Source: UBA7374 sp049890275
GTDB taxonomy: Bacteria; Verrucomicrobiota; Verrucomicrobiia; Opitutales; Coraliomargaritaceae
DNA: 64,000 nt
Assembly: GCA_049890275.1 (NCBI GenBank)
Contig: JBMHBT010000002.1
Span: 69,922-133,921, forward strand
Reading direction: 5' to 3'
Of this stretch, positions 17,390 through 26,261 are shown one piece after another. Below the pieces are notes generated by a model. The model made no database searches. It saw only the letters and a list, made by a program, of their open reading frames with translations, and was not told where the DNA came from. Within the stretch, counting starts at the first letter, position 1. Each line of letters opens with the position of its first letter. The position numbers were made by a program, and so were the translations under genes.

Positions 17390-18370
17390 ATGACTTATCC
17401 CAAGATCGCTTTCCGCCCTTATCGCCGCTGCTTTACAAAAGCCCTGCGTACGAGCCGGGGCGCATGGTCGGTGCGGGAAGGTTTTCTTCTTCGGGTCGAG
17501 CAGGAAGGTCGGGTTGGCTTTGGCGAGGTGGCGCCGATTCCGGAGTTTGGAAGTGAGTCTGTTGAGGACGCCGGTGTTTTTTTGCAGTCCTTGCAAGCGG
17601 ATTCCACCCAATCGGTTCCGGAAGCACTACCTAGTTGTGCGTTTGCGTTGAGTAGTGCGTTGTATGAACGAGAATCCGATATGCGGGATTATGCGTTAGC
17701 TGGCTTGCTTCCGGCCGGCAAGGAAGCAGTGGCTGTGGCTGTTGAAAAAACAAGACTCGGCTATCGAACCCTAAAGTGGAAGGTTGGGGTCGAGACACCG
17801 GAGTTTGAACAAGCAGTTCTGGAGGAGATGATCCATGTGTTGCCAGAGGGAGTGATGCTTCGGCTGGATGCGAATGGCGCTTGGGCGGAGACGGTTTTGG
17901 AACGCTGGTTGGACTTTCTGCAAGCCTTTCGGGAGCGGGTTGAGTTTATCGAGCAACCGCTGGAAGTGGGTGCGGAATTAAGGATGGCTGCTAGTTCTGC
18001 CGGGTCGGGTATCGCAATCGCTTTGGATGAGTCTTTGAATGGGCCGGAGTCGATCCAGTGGCTGAAAGAATGGCCGGGGCCTTTAGTGATTAAGCCCCTT
18101 CTCATGGGAGACTGTCGTCGCTTGCTGGATCTGCTGAGCCCATTGGCCGATCGTGCCGTCCTGTCTTCCGTTTTTGAAACGGGAGTGGGATTGGAGAATG
18201 CTTTATGTCTTGCCGATGCGCTGCCGGAGATGAATCGCGCAATCGGGTTTGATACCGTAAACTTTTCAGACAATTTATCAGGCAGAGATAGTTCCGCTTT
18301 ATTGCGGGCAAATGAACGTATGCAGCTTGACCCAGAAGAGTTATGGAACCACTTGCCTCAATTGACGTAA
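17390..18370 (+). CDS. menC: o-Succinylbenzoate synthase
   Basis: Dehydrates SHCHC to o-succinylbenzoate in menaquinone synthesis; an enolase-superfamily enzyme. The 326-residue protein shows the acid/base KxK pair (Lys129, Lys131), metal ligands Asp160 (LDANG), Glu188 (IEQP) and Asp213 (LDES), and the second catalytic Lys235 (VIKP). The start is the ATG at 17390, preceded by AAGGAGAAAG about 12 bases upstream, a good ribosome site. The longer open frame overlaps guaB. Its 3' end overlaps menE by 28 bases. Other enolase-superfamily activities are possible, but the menE neighbour settles the call. Confidence 0.92.
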   Translation: MTYPKIAFRPYRRCFTKALRTSRGAWSVREGFLLRVEQEGRVGFGEVAPIPEFGSESVEDAGVFLQSLQADSTQSVPEALPSCAFALSSALYERESDMRDYALAGLLPAGKEAVAVAVEKTRLGYRTLKWKVGVETPEFEQAVLEEMIHVLPEGVMLRLDANGAWAETVLERWLDFLQAFRERVEFIEQPLEVGAELRMAASSAGSGIAIALDESLNGPESIQWLKEWPGPLVIKPLLMGDCRRLLDLLSPLADRAVLSSVFETGVGLENALCLADALPEMNRAIGFDTVNFSDNLSGRDSSALLRANERMQLDPEELWNHLPQLT

Positions 18371-19581
18371 GGGATGTAAGACGCGACTGGATCGAGGGGG
18401 TATCCGGGGAGGATTTTCATGCCTTGCTCTTAAAACAAAGGGTTCTTTTTGCGGCAGACGATGCAGTGGCTGCGCGTGGGGTTTTGCTGGCTGAGAGCGA
18501 TCCGGTCCGGTTTGCCGCAGCTTTCTTTGCTGGGTTGTCTTTGGGTCTACCCATGATTTTGGCAAACCCGAAGTGGGGCAGCGGTGAGTGGGTGGAGCTT
18601 CTCGGTTTGGTCAATCCGGCAATGGTTGTTGGCAATAGAATCGTTGATACAACGGAAAGGGAGGGAGTGCGCAATCCGCAGTCGGGCGAGATCTTGATTC
18701 CCACGGGTGGCACTACCGGCGGAGTTAAGTTAGCCATTCATGACTGGGCCAGTTTGCTTGCTGCCAGCCGAGGGCAGAGTGATTTTCTCGGCGGCGGCCC
18801 GATTCACTCCTGTTGTTTGCTGCCGCTCCATCATGTTAGTGGGCTGATGCAGTTGGTGCGTTCTTTTGCCACAGGTGGACAGATCCGTTTCGACCTGGAA
18901 GTAACGGGTGGTTACTGCGTTTCGCTTGTGCCAACTCAACTCCAGCGCGGCTTGTCGGAAGAGAGTTTCGTCGAACGTCTGCGGGTCGCTCGAGCGGTCT
19001 TTGTCGGCGGGGCGGCGATGCCGGAAGCACTGTCTGTTCAGGCTCGGCAATTGCGCCTACCACTTGTTCCGGTCTATGGCATGAGCGAGACTGCTGCGAT
19101 GGTCGCAGCTGTGCCGACGGAAGATTTCCTAGACAGAGAGGATCCGGGAGCGGTGCCCCTTGGCGGGGCGAAAATCAGCACAGATCCGGATGGAGGTATC
19201 CGTGTTCTGACTCCGGCTCTGTTTAAGGGATACCATGGCCGTGAGCCGATTGATTTGTCCGATGGCTTTCGCACAGGCGATCGAGGCCGTCTCAATGATC
19301 AAGGCCGCCTATACGTGTTTGGGCGAATGGATGCCTTGATCAACACCGGTGGAGAGAAAGTCGATCCTGCCGAAGTGGAGCGGGCATTGCTGCAGATCGA
19401 GGGCATTCAGGCCGCGCGCGTTGTGGGCGAACCAGATGCGGAGTGGGGGCAGATCGTTGTGGCCTACCTGCAGGGCGAGGTGACTCTGGATACTCAGGCC
19501 ATGTGCCAACGGCTGAAAGAGAAGTTGAGTCCTTTCAAAATACCAAAGCGCTTCGAGCGGGTGGATTCTATTATCGAATGA
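18343..19581 (+). CDS. menE: o-Succinylbenzoate-CoA ligase
   Basis: Adenylate-forming ligase that activates o-succinylbenzoate with CoA for menaquinone ring closure. The 412-residue protein is short for the family, with an abbreviated N-terminal domain. It has the AMP-binding P-loop ILIPTGGTTGG (about residues 107-117), PVYGMSETAAM (about 243-253), FRTGDRG and GRMDALINTGGEKVDPAEVE, plus the C-terminal catalytic Lys within SPFKIPKRF. It overlaps menC by 28 bases, so translation is probably coupled. Remaining men genes are not in the window. Confidence 0.9.
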   Translation: MEPLASIDVRDVRRDWIEGVSGEDFHALLLKQRVLFAADDAVAARGVLLAESDPVRFAAAFFAGLSLGLPMILANPKWGSGEWVELLGLVNPAMVVGNRIVDTTEREGVRNPQSGEILIPTGGTTGGVKLAIHDWASLLAASRGQSDFLGGGPIHSCCLLPLHHVSGLMQLVRSFATGGQIRFDLEVTGGYCVSLVPTQLQRGLSEESFVERLRVARAVFVGGAAMPEALSVQARQLRLPLVPVYGMSETAAMVAAVPTEDFLDREDPGAVPLGGAKISTDPDGGIRVLTPALFKGYHGREPIDLSDGFRTGDRGRLNDQGRLYVFGRMDALINTGGEKVDPAEVERALLQIEGIQAARVVGEPDAEWGQIVVAYLQGEVTLDTQAMCQRLKEKLSPFKIPKRFERVDSIIE

Positions 19582-19674
19582 ATTAAATGCTTTGAGATCC
19601 GTGCAATTACGGCTGATTCCTTTAAAGAAGTGATCGGCGCTTGTCAGTGTAACGGACTGGTCTAACTTATTCGG

Positions 19675-21426
19675 ATGGATAAAGCGGATATTGTCGGGGT
19701 ATTTGAAGAGATTGCTGTCTTGCTGGAATTGAAAGGAGAGAACCCTTTCAAGATTCGTGCGTATGCTAGTGGTGCGCGTGTTTTGGAAACAATGGAGGCG
19801 GATCTGGGTGATTTGATTGCGGAAGAGCAGCTGGGCGGAGTGAAGGGGATTGGCAGTGCGCTGGTGGAGAAGATTGAGACGCTGTATGCGACGGGGGAGT
19901 TACCTTTTTATGACAGATTAAAGGCTTCGATTGCTCCGGGCTTGATCGAGATGCTGGAGATTCCCGGTCTGGGCGGGAAGAAGGTGAAGCGTCTGCACGA
20001 CGCGCTAGAGGTGGAAAGTATTGCGGCTTTAAAAGAGGCTTGTGAGGCGGGTCGCGTGGCGGCCTTGAAGGGCTTCGGCGCAAAGTCGGAGGCGAAGATT
20101 TTGAGTGGTATCGAGAATCGTGCGGCTTATGCGAAGCGTCATCTCTGGTGGATGGCAAAGGAAACGGCAGAGCCCATCCTAGAGGGTCTGCGCGCGCTTG
20201 CGGAAGTGGAGCGTGCGGAGGCGGCGGGGAGTTTGCGTCGCTTGAAGGAGACGGTGGGTGATTTAGATTTTATTGTGGCGTCGAAGGAACCGGGACCGGT
20301 GATGGATTGGTTCACTGGCTTACCGGATGTGGGGGAGGTCACGGCAAAGGGATCGACGAAATCGAGTGTACGTTTTGCTTCGGGTCTTCAGGCAGATTTG
20401 CGGGTGGTGCCTGCTGAGCAGTTTGCGTTTGCTTTGCATCATTTCACGGGATCAAAGGAGCATAATGTAGCCATGCGGCAGCGGGCGCTGGCAGCGGGCT
20501 ATAGCTTAAGCGAGTGGGGCTTAACGGAGAAGGGTGCGTCCGAGCCTTCTTCTTTAGGCATTTCCACAGAGAAGGATTTATTTGCTTTTCTGGGTTTGCC
20601 GGAGATTCCACCGGAGTTGCGGGAAGGTCTGGGAGAACTCGAAATCAAGGAAGTGCCGCCATTGTTGGAGGCGGAGGCGATTCGCGGGGTTTTTCATAAT
20701 CACACGACGGCTTCGGACGGACGGGCTACGATTGAAGAGATGGCGGTAGCGGCCGAGGCGCTGGGCTTCGAATATCTTGGGCTGGCGGATCATTCAAAGA
20801 GCAGCGTGCAGGCGAATGGACTGGATGATGGACGGGCCTTGAAGATGGTCGAAAGTATCCGTGCCTTTAATGCTTCCGGGGAGTCGCCGGTGCATGTCTT
20901 TGCGGGGATTGAGTGTGACATCTTGCCGGACGGATCGCTGGATCTGGCAGACGAGACACTGGCGGCACTGGACTACGCGGTGATGTCGGTGCACTCGGCT
21001 TTCAGTCAATCGGAGGGGGAAATGACGGCGCGGGTGATTCGAGCGATCGAGCATCCGGCTACAACGATGCTGGGGCATCCCACGGGCCGCCTGCTGCTCC
21101 GGCGTGAACCGTACCGGATTGATTTGGAGAAGGTGATTGATGCAGCGATTGCCAATGAAGTGATTATTGAGATCAATGCGAATCCGCAGCGTCTGGATAT
21201 GGATTGGCGCTATTGGCGGCGAGCGGCAGAGCGGGGTTTGATCAGTGCAATCAATCCGGATGCGCACCAAACTGGGGGCCTTGGTTATTTCCGTGCCGGA
21301 GTCAATATTGCGCGCAAGGGTTGGCTCACTCACAAACAAGTTTTCAATACCCGCTCCACAGAGGAGGTGAAGCGCTGGTTTTCGCTTCGAAATCGCTGCG
21401 CTGGGCAGGGGCTAAGTTCTGCTTGA
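19675..21426 (+). CDS. polX: Family X DNA polymerase/3'-5' exonuclease PolX
   Basis: A 583-residue repair polymerase for gap filling. It has an N-terminal 8-kDa-like domain with helix-hairpin-helix elements (IPGLGGKKVKRLHDAL). A polymerase palm follows, with GDLD acidic residues (about 197-200) and a third Asp in QADLRVV. The C-terminal PHP phosphoesterase domain has all its metal-binding blocks: FHNHTTASDG, GLADHS, GIECDIL, HPTGR, INANPQRLD and NPDAH. The PHP part gives 3'-5' exonuclease and AP endonuclease activity in homologues. The gene stands alone between menE and rny with 90-100 base gaps. Confidence 0.95.
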   Translation: MDKADIVGVFEEIAVLLELKGENPFKIRAYASGARVLETMEADLGDLIAEEQLGGVKGIGSALVEKIETLYATGELPFYDRLKASIAPGLIEMLEIPGLGGKKVKRLHDALEVESIAALKEACEAGRVAALKGFGAKSEAKILSGIENRAAYAKRHLWWMAKETAEPILEGLRALAEVERAEAAGSLRRLKETVGDLDFIVASKEPGPVMDWFTGLPDVGEVTAKGSTKSSVRFASGLQADLRVVPAEQFAFALHHFTGSKEHNVAMRQRALAAGYSLSEWGLTEKGASEPSSLGISTEKDLFAFLGLPEIPPELREGLGELEIKEVPPLLEAEAIRGVFHNHTTASDGRATIEEMAVAAEALGFEYLGLADHSKSSVQANGLDDGRALKMVESIRAFNASGESPVHVFAGIECDILPDGSLDLADETLAALDYAVMSVHSAFSQSEGEMTARVIRAIEHPATTMLGHPTGRLLLRREPYRIDLEKVIDAAIANEVIIEINANPQRLDMDWRYWRRAAERGLISAINPDAHQTGGLGYFRAGVNIARKGWLTHKQVFNTRSTEEVKRWFSLRNRCAGQGLSSA

Positions 21427-21532
21427 TATAGCTTACGTATTTTGCAATATTACAACGAGTTACATTACCTTTACTTGTCCGGTCGTTTTGCAACGTACCC
21501 CACCGGTTCATTCAATCTTAGGTTTTAACCGA

Positions 21533-23050
21533 ATGTTGATTAATTCATCACCGTGGGTCTTTTTAGGGCTGTTCCTTGGAACGCTTGCTCTCTTCTGGTA
21601 TCTGTGCAAACGGAAGTCAGCGTCACTGCGCCGTCAGTTTGAAGTAGAAGCCCGCGAGGAGCGATTGAAAGCGAAAGAAGAGCACAGTCACTTAGAACTG
21701 GCCTATAAGGATCGCGAGGCGGAATTGGAGCGGGCAATTATGAGCCGTCGGCACGAATTGGATACCCGTGAACGAGAGTTGGCTCACTTGGAAGAACGAA
21801 CACAAAAGGATCGTGCTTCTTTCTTACAGAAGGAGAAGGAAATGGAAGCGCGGGAGGCTGAACTGGAAGCTGCAGCTCATGAAGCAGAGAAGGGCCGTCG
21901 ATTCTATAAACTGAAATTGTATCATATTTCGCAAATGGATGCGGAGGAGGCGAGGCAAGAGATTCTGCGAAATGCGGAACGTGAGTGTCAGGATGAGATT
22001 CAGCAGCAGCGCCGTCGATTATTGGGACGATCGGATACGGAGTTGATGGAAGAGTCTCGAAGAGTACTACTCGCTTCGATGCAGCGGATTACTTCGCAAT
22101 CAATGAATGATGCGACTGCGACTGTTGTGGCTTTGCCCAGCGAGGAAATGAAGGGGCGTATCATCGGTCGTGAGGGTCGAAATATCCGTACTTTTGAACA
22201 CAGTACTGGGACGACATTGATGATCGACGAAGCACCGGATTCGGTCTTAGTTTCCAGTTTTGATCCGGTGCGCAGGGAAGTAGCTCGACTGGCACTAGAG
22301 TCACTCGTGCGGGATGGACGAATTCATCCATCAAATATCGAGGCAGCTGTTTCTCAGGCTGAAGAAGATATGTCTGCAAGTATCATCGAACAGGGGGAGT
22401 CAGCTGTTCGAGAGCTGCGTTTGAGTCAGGTAGACCCGGAAGTTATTGTGGTATTGGGGAAGCTTCACTATCGTCTTTCCAATAATCAGAACACACTCGC
22501 GCACTCGGTAGAAGTCGCGAACCTCTGTTCTTTGATCGCATCGGAGATTGGCTTGGATCCGGACTTAGCTAAACGTGCGGGTCTGTTGCACGATATTGGT
22601 AAGGCTTTGAGTGAAGAATACGAGGGCAGCCATGCCATCGCCGGTTCCAATTTTGTTAAACAGTACGGTGAGGATGCCCGTGTCGTCAATGCCGTGGCCG
22701 CTCACCATCAGGAAGTGGAAGCAGAAAGCACCTATGCCGGGCTCGTGATGGTTGCTGATTCGTTGTCAGCGGTGCGTCCCGGAGCGCGTACTGCTTCGAT
22801 TGACGGGTTTATCCATCGTGTACGAAGTATTGAAGAAATTGCTCTGGAGCATCCTGGAGTTGTCGAAGCTTATGCGATTCAGGCGGGCCGTGAAGTCCGT
22901 GTGATCGTAGAACCCAATAAGATAGACGACGATGCAGCTCGTACCGTAGCGCGTAATATTCGCACACGTATTGAGAATGAATTGAGCTACCCTGGATCGA
23001 TAGAGATTACTGTGATCCGGGAGCAGCGCTTTCAAGAGACAGCGGTTTAA
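21533..23050 (+). CDS. rny: Ribonuclease Y
   Basis: Membrane-anchored endoribonuclease that starts mRNA decay. The 505-residue protein begins at the ATG at 21533 with one membrane segment (about 8-24). A long charged coiled coil (about 30-190) follows, then a KH domain with MKGRIIGREGRNIRTFE. The HD phosphohydrolase domain has AHSVEVANLCS and LLHDIGKA, with the catalytic His-Asp. The length is that of standard RNase Y. A TTG-started extension from 21488 is open but would disrupt the N-terminal anchor pattern. It is convergent with the zinc peptidase, 6 bases away. Confidence 0.95.
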   Translation: MLINSSPWVFLGLFLGTLALFWYLCKRKSASLRRQFEVEAREERLKAKEEHSHLELAYKDREAELERAIMSRRHELDTRERELAHLEERTQKDRASFLQKEKEMEAREAELEAAAHEAEKGRRFYKLKLYHISQMDAEEARQEILRNAERECQDEIQQQRRRLLGRSDTELMEESRRVLLASMQRITSQSMNDATATVVALPSEEMKGRIIGREGRNIRTFEHSTGTTLMIDEAPDSVLVSSFDPVRREVARLALESLVRDGRIHPSNIEAAVSQAEEDMSASIIEQGESAVRELRLSQVDPEVIVVLGKLHYRLSNNQNTLAHSVEVANLCSLIASEIGLDPDLAKRAGLLHDIGKALSEEYEGSHAIAGSNFVKQYGEDARVVNAVAAHHQEVEAESTYAGLVMVADSLSAVRPGARTASIDGFIHRVRSIEEIALEHPGVVEAYAIQAGREVRVIVEPNKIDDDAARTVARNIRTRIENELSYPGSIEITVIREQRFQETAV

Positions 23051-23056
23051 ATCGGG

Positions 23057-23725
23057 CTAACGCCGTTGGGCGAGTAGATAGAGCAACCAACCGAGGCTAG
23101 AGACAAATGCTGCGACATAGGTATAGGCTGCTGCGTCGAGAGTCTTGTTAACGCCTACCAGCTCGTCTGGCTCAACAATACCGAGTGTTACTAATTGGGC
23201 CTTGGCGCGCTTGCTGGCGTCAAATTCGACCGGCAAGGTGATCAGTTGAAAAATTGTTAGTACAAGGTAGATGAAGATGCCGAGCATGAGGAAGACGCCG
23301 GATCGTGGCCCCATGAGGAAAAGGCTACCCATGATGTAAATAGGGAGTAACTGGGAAGCAAAGCTAGTGATCGGAACAAGTGTCATGCGCAGATGGAGGG
23401 GGGCATAGGCTTGCTTGTGTTGTATGGCGTGACCGGCTTCATGAGCGGCAACCCCAAGTGCAGCTAGGCTGGTGCCGCGGTAGTTCTCCTCACTGAGGGC
23501 GAGCCGTTTATTGTTTGGGTCGTAGTGGTCTGTCAGTGTGCCATGGCACTGCACAATTTCGACATCATCAATGCCTGCGCTGGACATCACGGCTTGTGCG
23601 GCTTCGTAGCCGGTAATGCCTCCACGTGATGGAACTTGAATATACCTCGAATAGGTACCTTTAACTTTCATCTGTGCCCAAAGGCCGACTAGTAATGGAA
23701 TAATGATTAGGAAAAGGAAGTCCAT
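23057..23725 (-). CDS. Membrane zinc metallopeptidase (YugP/Zn_peptidase_2 family)
   Basis: A 222-residue integral membrane protein. It has an N-terminal hydrophobic segment (residues 2-16), the zincin motif HEAGH (95-99), and membrane helices near 118-160 (SLFLMGPRSGVFLMLGIF and following) and at the C-terminus. The stretch FDASKRAKAQL after the helices is typical of the family and holds the third-ligand region. Members are uncharacterised membrane-bound zinc peptidases. It is transcribed leftward, convergent with rny, and lies downstream of glpK on the same strand with a 92-base gap. Confidence 0.88.
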   Translation of the reverse strand: MDFLFLIIIPLLVGLWAQMKVKGTYSRYIQVPSRGGITGYEAAQAVMSSAGIDDVEIVQCHGTLTDHYDPNNKRLALSEENYRGTSLAALGVAAHEAGHAIQHKQAYAPLHLRMTLVPITSFASQLLPIYIMGSLFLMGPRSGVFLMLGIFIYLVLTIFQLITLPVEFDASKRAKAQLVTLGIVEPDELVGVNKTLDAAAYTYVAAFVSSLGWLLYLLAQRR

Positions 23726-23817
23726 AGGTACAATTGATTCGTGTTAGCGTTTTCTAGGTTAGTAAAAATCAAAAATGGTTCCTTTGGCAAGCGCGGGAGG
23801 ATAAAGCTTTTTAAAAA

Positions 23818-25314
23818 TTAAGTAGGCGACCAGGCCTTGGCTGCAGTGAGCGCGCGTAGCCATCCTTCCTCTAGGTCCCTTGCTTGAACGGCGGTTATTT
23901 TCGGTTCAAAGCGTTTTTCGATCTGCCACTGCTCCGCTAATGCGGAGCGATCTTTCCAAATTCCGGTTGTCAGCCCTGCCAGATAGGCCACTCCGAGTGC
24001 GGTGGTCTCTGTGATCTTTGGCCGCAAGACGGGAACTTGCATTAGGTCCGATTGAAATTGCATAAGAAAGTCATTGCGGGAGGCACCTCCATCAACTCTT
24101 AGTTCGTTTAGTGGCGAAACATGATCCGAATCCATTGCGCGAAGCAGATCGGCGGATTGAAAGGCGATCGACTCGAGGGCAGCGCGAACAATGTGGGCAG
24201 CGCTGGTACTGCGGGTCATTCCGCAAAGGGTGCCTCTGGCTGAGGGTTCCCAGTGCGGAGCGCCGAGGCCGGAGAAGGCCGGCACGAGGTGAATACCTCC
24301 AGAATCGGGTACCGATTGTGCTACTGCCTCGCTCTCGCTCGCATCTTTGATCAGACCGAGCGCATCGCGCAACCACTGGATGACCGCCCCGCCGATGAAG
24401 ACACTTCCCTCCACGGCATATTCCGGTGTATCGTTTTCGGTAGAGCAGGTGAGCGTGGTGAGTAGATTGTGTTCGGAGTAAATCGGTTTCTTACCGCTGG
24501 GGCGAAGGAGAAAGCAACCGGTGCCGTAAGTGTTTTTCGCTTGCCCGGGGGCGAAGCAGGTTTGTCCGAAAAGAGCCGCTTGCTGGTCGCCCGCCATGCC
24601 GGCTACGGGGATGCCTTCGAGACCGGTACAGGTCGCTTCCCCAAAGAGGTGAGCAGAGGGGCAAACTTCGGGTAAGATGGATTCCGGTATCTGGAGATAA
24701 TGGAGGAGGGCAGAGTCCCATTTTTTTTCGTGAATATTAAAGAGTAAGGTACGACTGGCGTTGGTAGCGTCCGTTTTATGGATACGCCCGCAGGTGAGGT
24801 TCCAAAGGAGCCAGCAGTCGATCGTGCCAAAGGCGAGTTCTCCGCGCGCTGCTTGCTCTCGGGCATCTGGTACATTATCGAGTAACCATTTCAGTTTGGT
24901 CCCGGAGAAGTAAGGGTCGAGTCGGAGTCCGGTCTTTTCTTGGAATTCGGTCTCCAATCCTTCCGCTCGAAGTGTCTGACATAGTCCTGCCGTCCGGCGG
25001 TCTTGCCAGACGATGGCTCGATGAAGGGGGCGTCCCGTATGGCGATTCCAGAGTACAGTTGTTTCGCGCTGGTTGGCGATTCCGATAGCAGCGATGTCCT
25101 CTGGGCCGATACGGTTGCGCGAGAGGACGCTAATGGCAACTGCGCTTTGGGTGGTCCATATTTCGTCGGCATTGTGCTCGACCCAGCCGTCTTTCGGAAA
25201 GTGCTGAGAGAATTCACTTTGTTCTCTGTCGATTGGGTGGCCCTCTCGATTAATGAGGAGTGCGCGTGAGCTGGTAGTGCCCTGATCGAGGGCGAGTATG
25301 TAATCGCGGGGCAT
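23818..25314 (-). CDS. glpK: Glycerol kinase
   Basis: Phosphorylates glycerol to sn-glycerol 3-phosphate with ATP, in the cytoplasm. The 498-residue protein starts at the ATG at 25314. It shows the FGGY-kinase phosphate loop LALDQGTTSSRAL with Asp10. Glycerol-binding blocks include NQRETTVLWNRHTGRP and GTIDCWLLWNLT. The C-terminal GGASRNDFLMQFQSD matches the family signature. No glycerol facilitator or glycerol-3-phosphate dehydrogenase is adjacent. The start is 8 bases after the gluQ stop, so the two are probably on one mRNA. The combination looks incidental. Confidence 0.95.
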   Translation of the reverse strand: MPRDYILALDQGTTSSRALLINREGHPIDREQSEFSQHFPKDGWVEHNADEIWTTQSAVAISVLSRNRIGPEDIAAIGIANQRETTVLWNRHTGRPLHRAIVWQDRRTAGLCQTLRAEGLETEFQEKTGLRLDPYFSGTKLKWLLDNVPDAREQAARGELAFGTIDCWLLWNLTCGRIHKTDATNASRTLLFNIHEKKWDSALLHYLQIPESILPEVCPSAHLFGEATCTGLEGIPVAGMAGDQQAALFGQTCFAPGQAKNTYGTGCFLLRPSGKKPIYSEHNLLTTLTCSTENDTPEYAVEGSVFIGGAVIQWLRDALGLIKDASESEAVAQSVPDSGGIHLVPAFSGLGAPHWEPSARGTLCGMTRSTSAAHIVRAALESIAFQSADLLRAMDSDHVSPLNELRVDGGASRNDFLMQFQSDLMQVPVLRPKITETTALGVAYLAGLTTGIWKDRSALAEQWQIEKRFEPKITAVQARDLEEGWLRALTAAKAWSPT

Positions 25315-25322
25315 TCTATGGG

Positions 25323-26189
25323 TCAGTCTTCCAGTCCGGACCACCAATCCTCGTTTGTCCGTAGCTGCTCTGGTTTGTGCCCGTCTTCACGTAGTTCCCG
25401 TAGGGAGAGAGAGCGGTGGCGTTTGGCCAATCGTTGGCCATTCGGGTCACAGAGGAGAGGTGTGTGGTAGAATTTTGGCGGTGTATAGTCGAGTGCTTCG
25501 TAAAGGAGGATTTGGCGAGCGGTGGAAATAAGTAGATCTTCGCCTCGTACAACCTCGGTGATTTCCATGGCTTGGTCATCGACCACCACGGCAAGTTCGT
25601 AGGCGGGTGCGCCGTCTTTGCGCCAGACGAGGAAATCGCCGAAATCTTGCATCGTTGTAAAAGCGCAGGGACCGAGGCGACCGTCGTCGAAGGTGATTTT
25701 TCGAGCGTCGGGCACACGGAAACGCCAGTTAGTCGGGCCGGGATCACTGGCCGTTCCCCCGGCTCCGGGTGGGGGACGCCATGTCTCGGGGTAGATCGGC
25801 TCGTCCGTAGTCTCTTCCTCATGAGGGGCGAGAGTAGCTTGGACCACATCCTTGCGGGACTTGTCACAAGGATAAATACAACCGGCTTTTTGGAGCCGTT
25901 TCCAGGCGTCGAGAAAACGTGCGGAGCGTTCGCTCTGGTTGTAGGGGGCATGAGGTCCGCCAAGATCGGGTCCTTCTTCCCAGCGACAACCGAACCAGGT
26001 TAGATCTTCCATCGCAGCATGGGTATATTCCGGACGACAGCGCTGCGGATCAATATCTTCATTGCGGTAGACGAGCTGACCACCGGCTTCGCGTGCGCGC
26101 TCCATGGCAATCCAGAAGGTTCGTGCATGACCGAGGTGCAGATATCCCGTTGGGGTGGGCGCGATACGGCCACGGTACTTTGTAGACAT
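25323..26189 (-). CDS. gluQ: Glutamyl-Q tRNA(Asp) synthetase-like protein
   Basis: A 288-residue truncated glutamyl-tRNA synthetase lacking the anticodon-binding domain, as expected for GluQ, which attaches glutamate to queuosine in tRNA(Asp). It has the class I motifs HLGH (18-21) and a KMSKS-like KRHRS (about 256-260), plus YRNEDIDPQRCRPEY and VVRGEDLL. A Cys pair in GCIYPCDKS may be part of the zinc site. The start is the ATG at 26189; upstream codons are open but unlike the family. It precedes glpK by 8 bases. The alternative would be a short discriminating GltX paralogue. Confidence 0.85.
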   Translation of the reverse strand: MSTKYRGRIAPTPTGYLHLGHARTFWIAMERAREAGGQLVYRNEDIDPQRCRPEYTHAAMEDLTWFGCRWEEGPDLGGPHAPYNQSERSARFLDAWKRLQKAGCIYPCDKSRKDVVQATLAPHEEETTDEPIYPETWRPPPGAGGTASDPGPTNWRFRVPDARKITFDDGRLGPCAFTTMQDFGDFLVWRKDGAPAYELAVVVDDQAMEITEVVRGEDLLISTARQILLYEALDYTPPKFYHTPLLCDPNGQRLAKRHRSLSLRELREDGHKPEQLRTNEDWWSGLED

Positions 26190-26261
26190 GAGTTTTGTAT
26201 ACTGTCCGTGGCTAAAAGTGCAAGCCGGGCTTTGGGCTGCAGTTCGAATCAATTCGGCTCT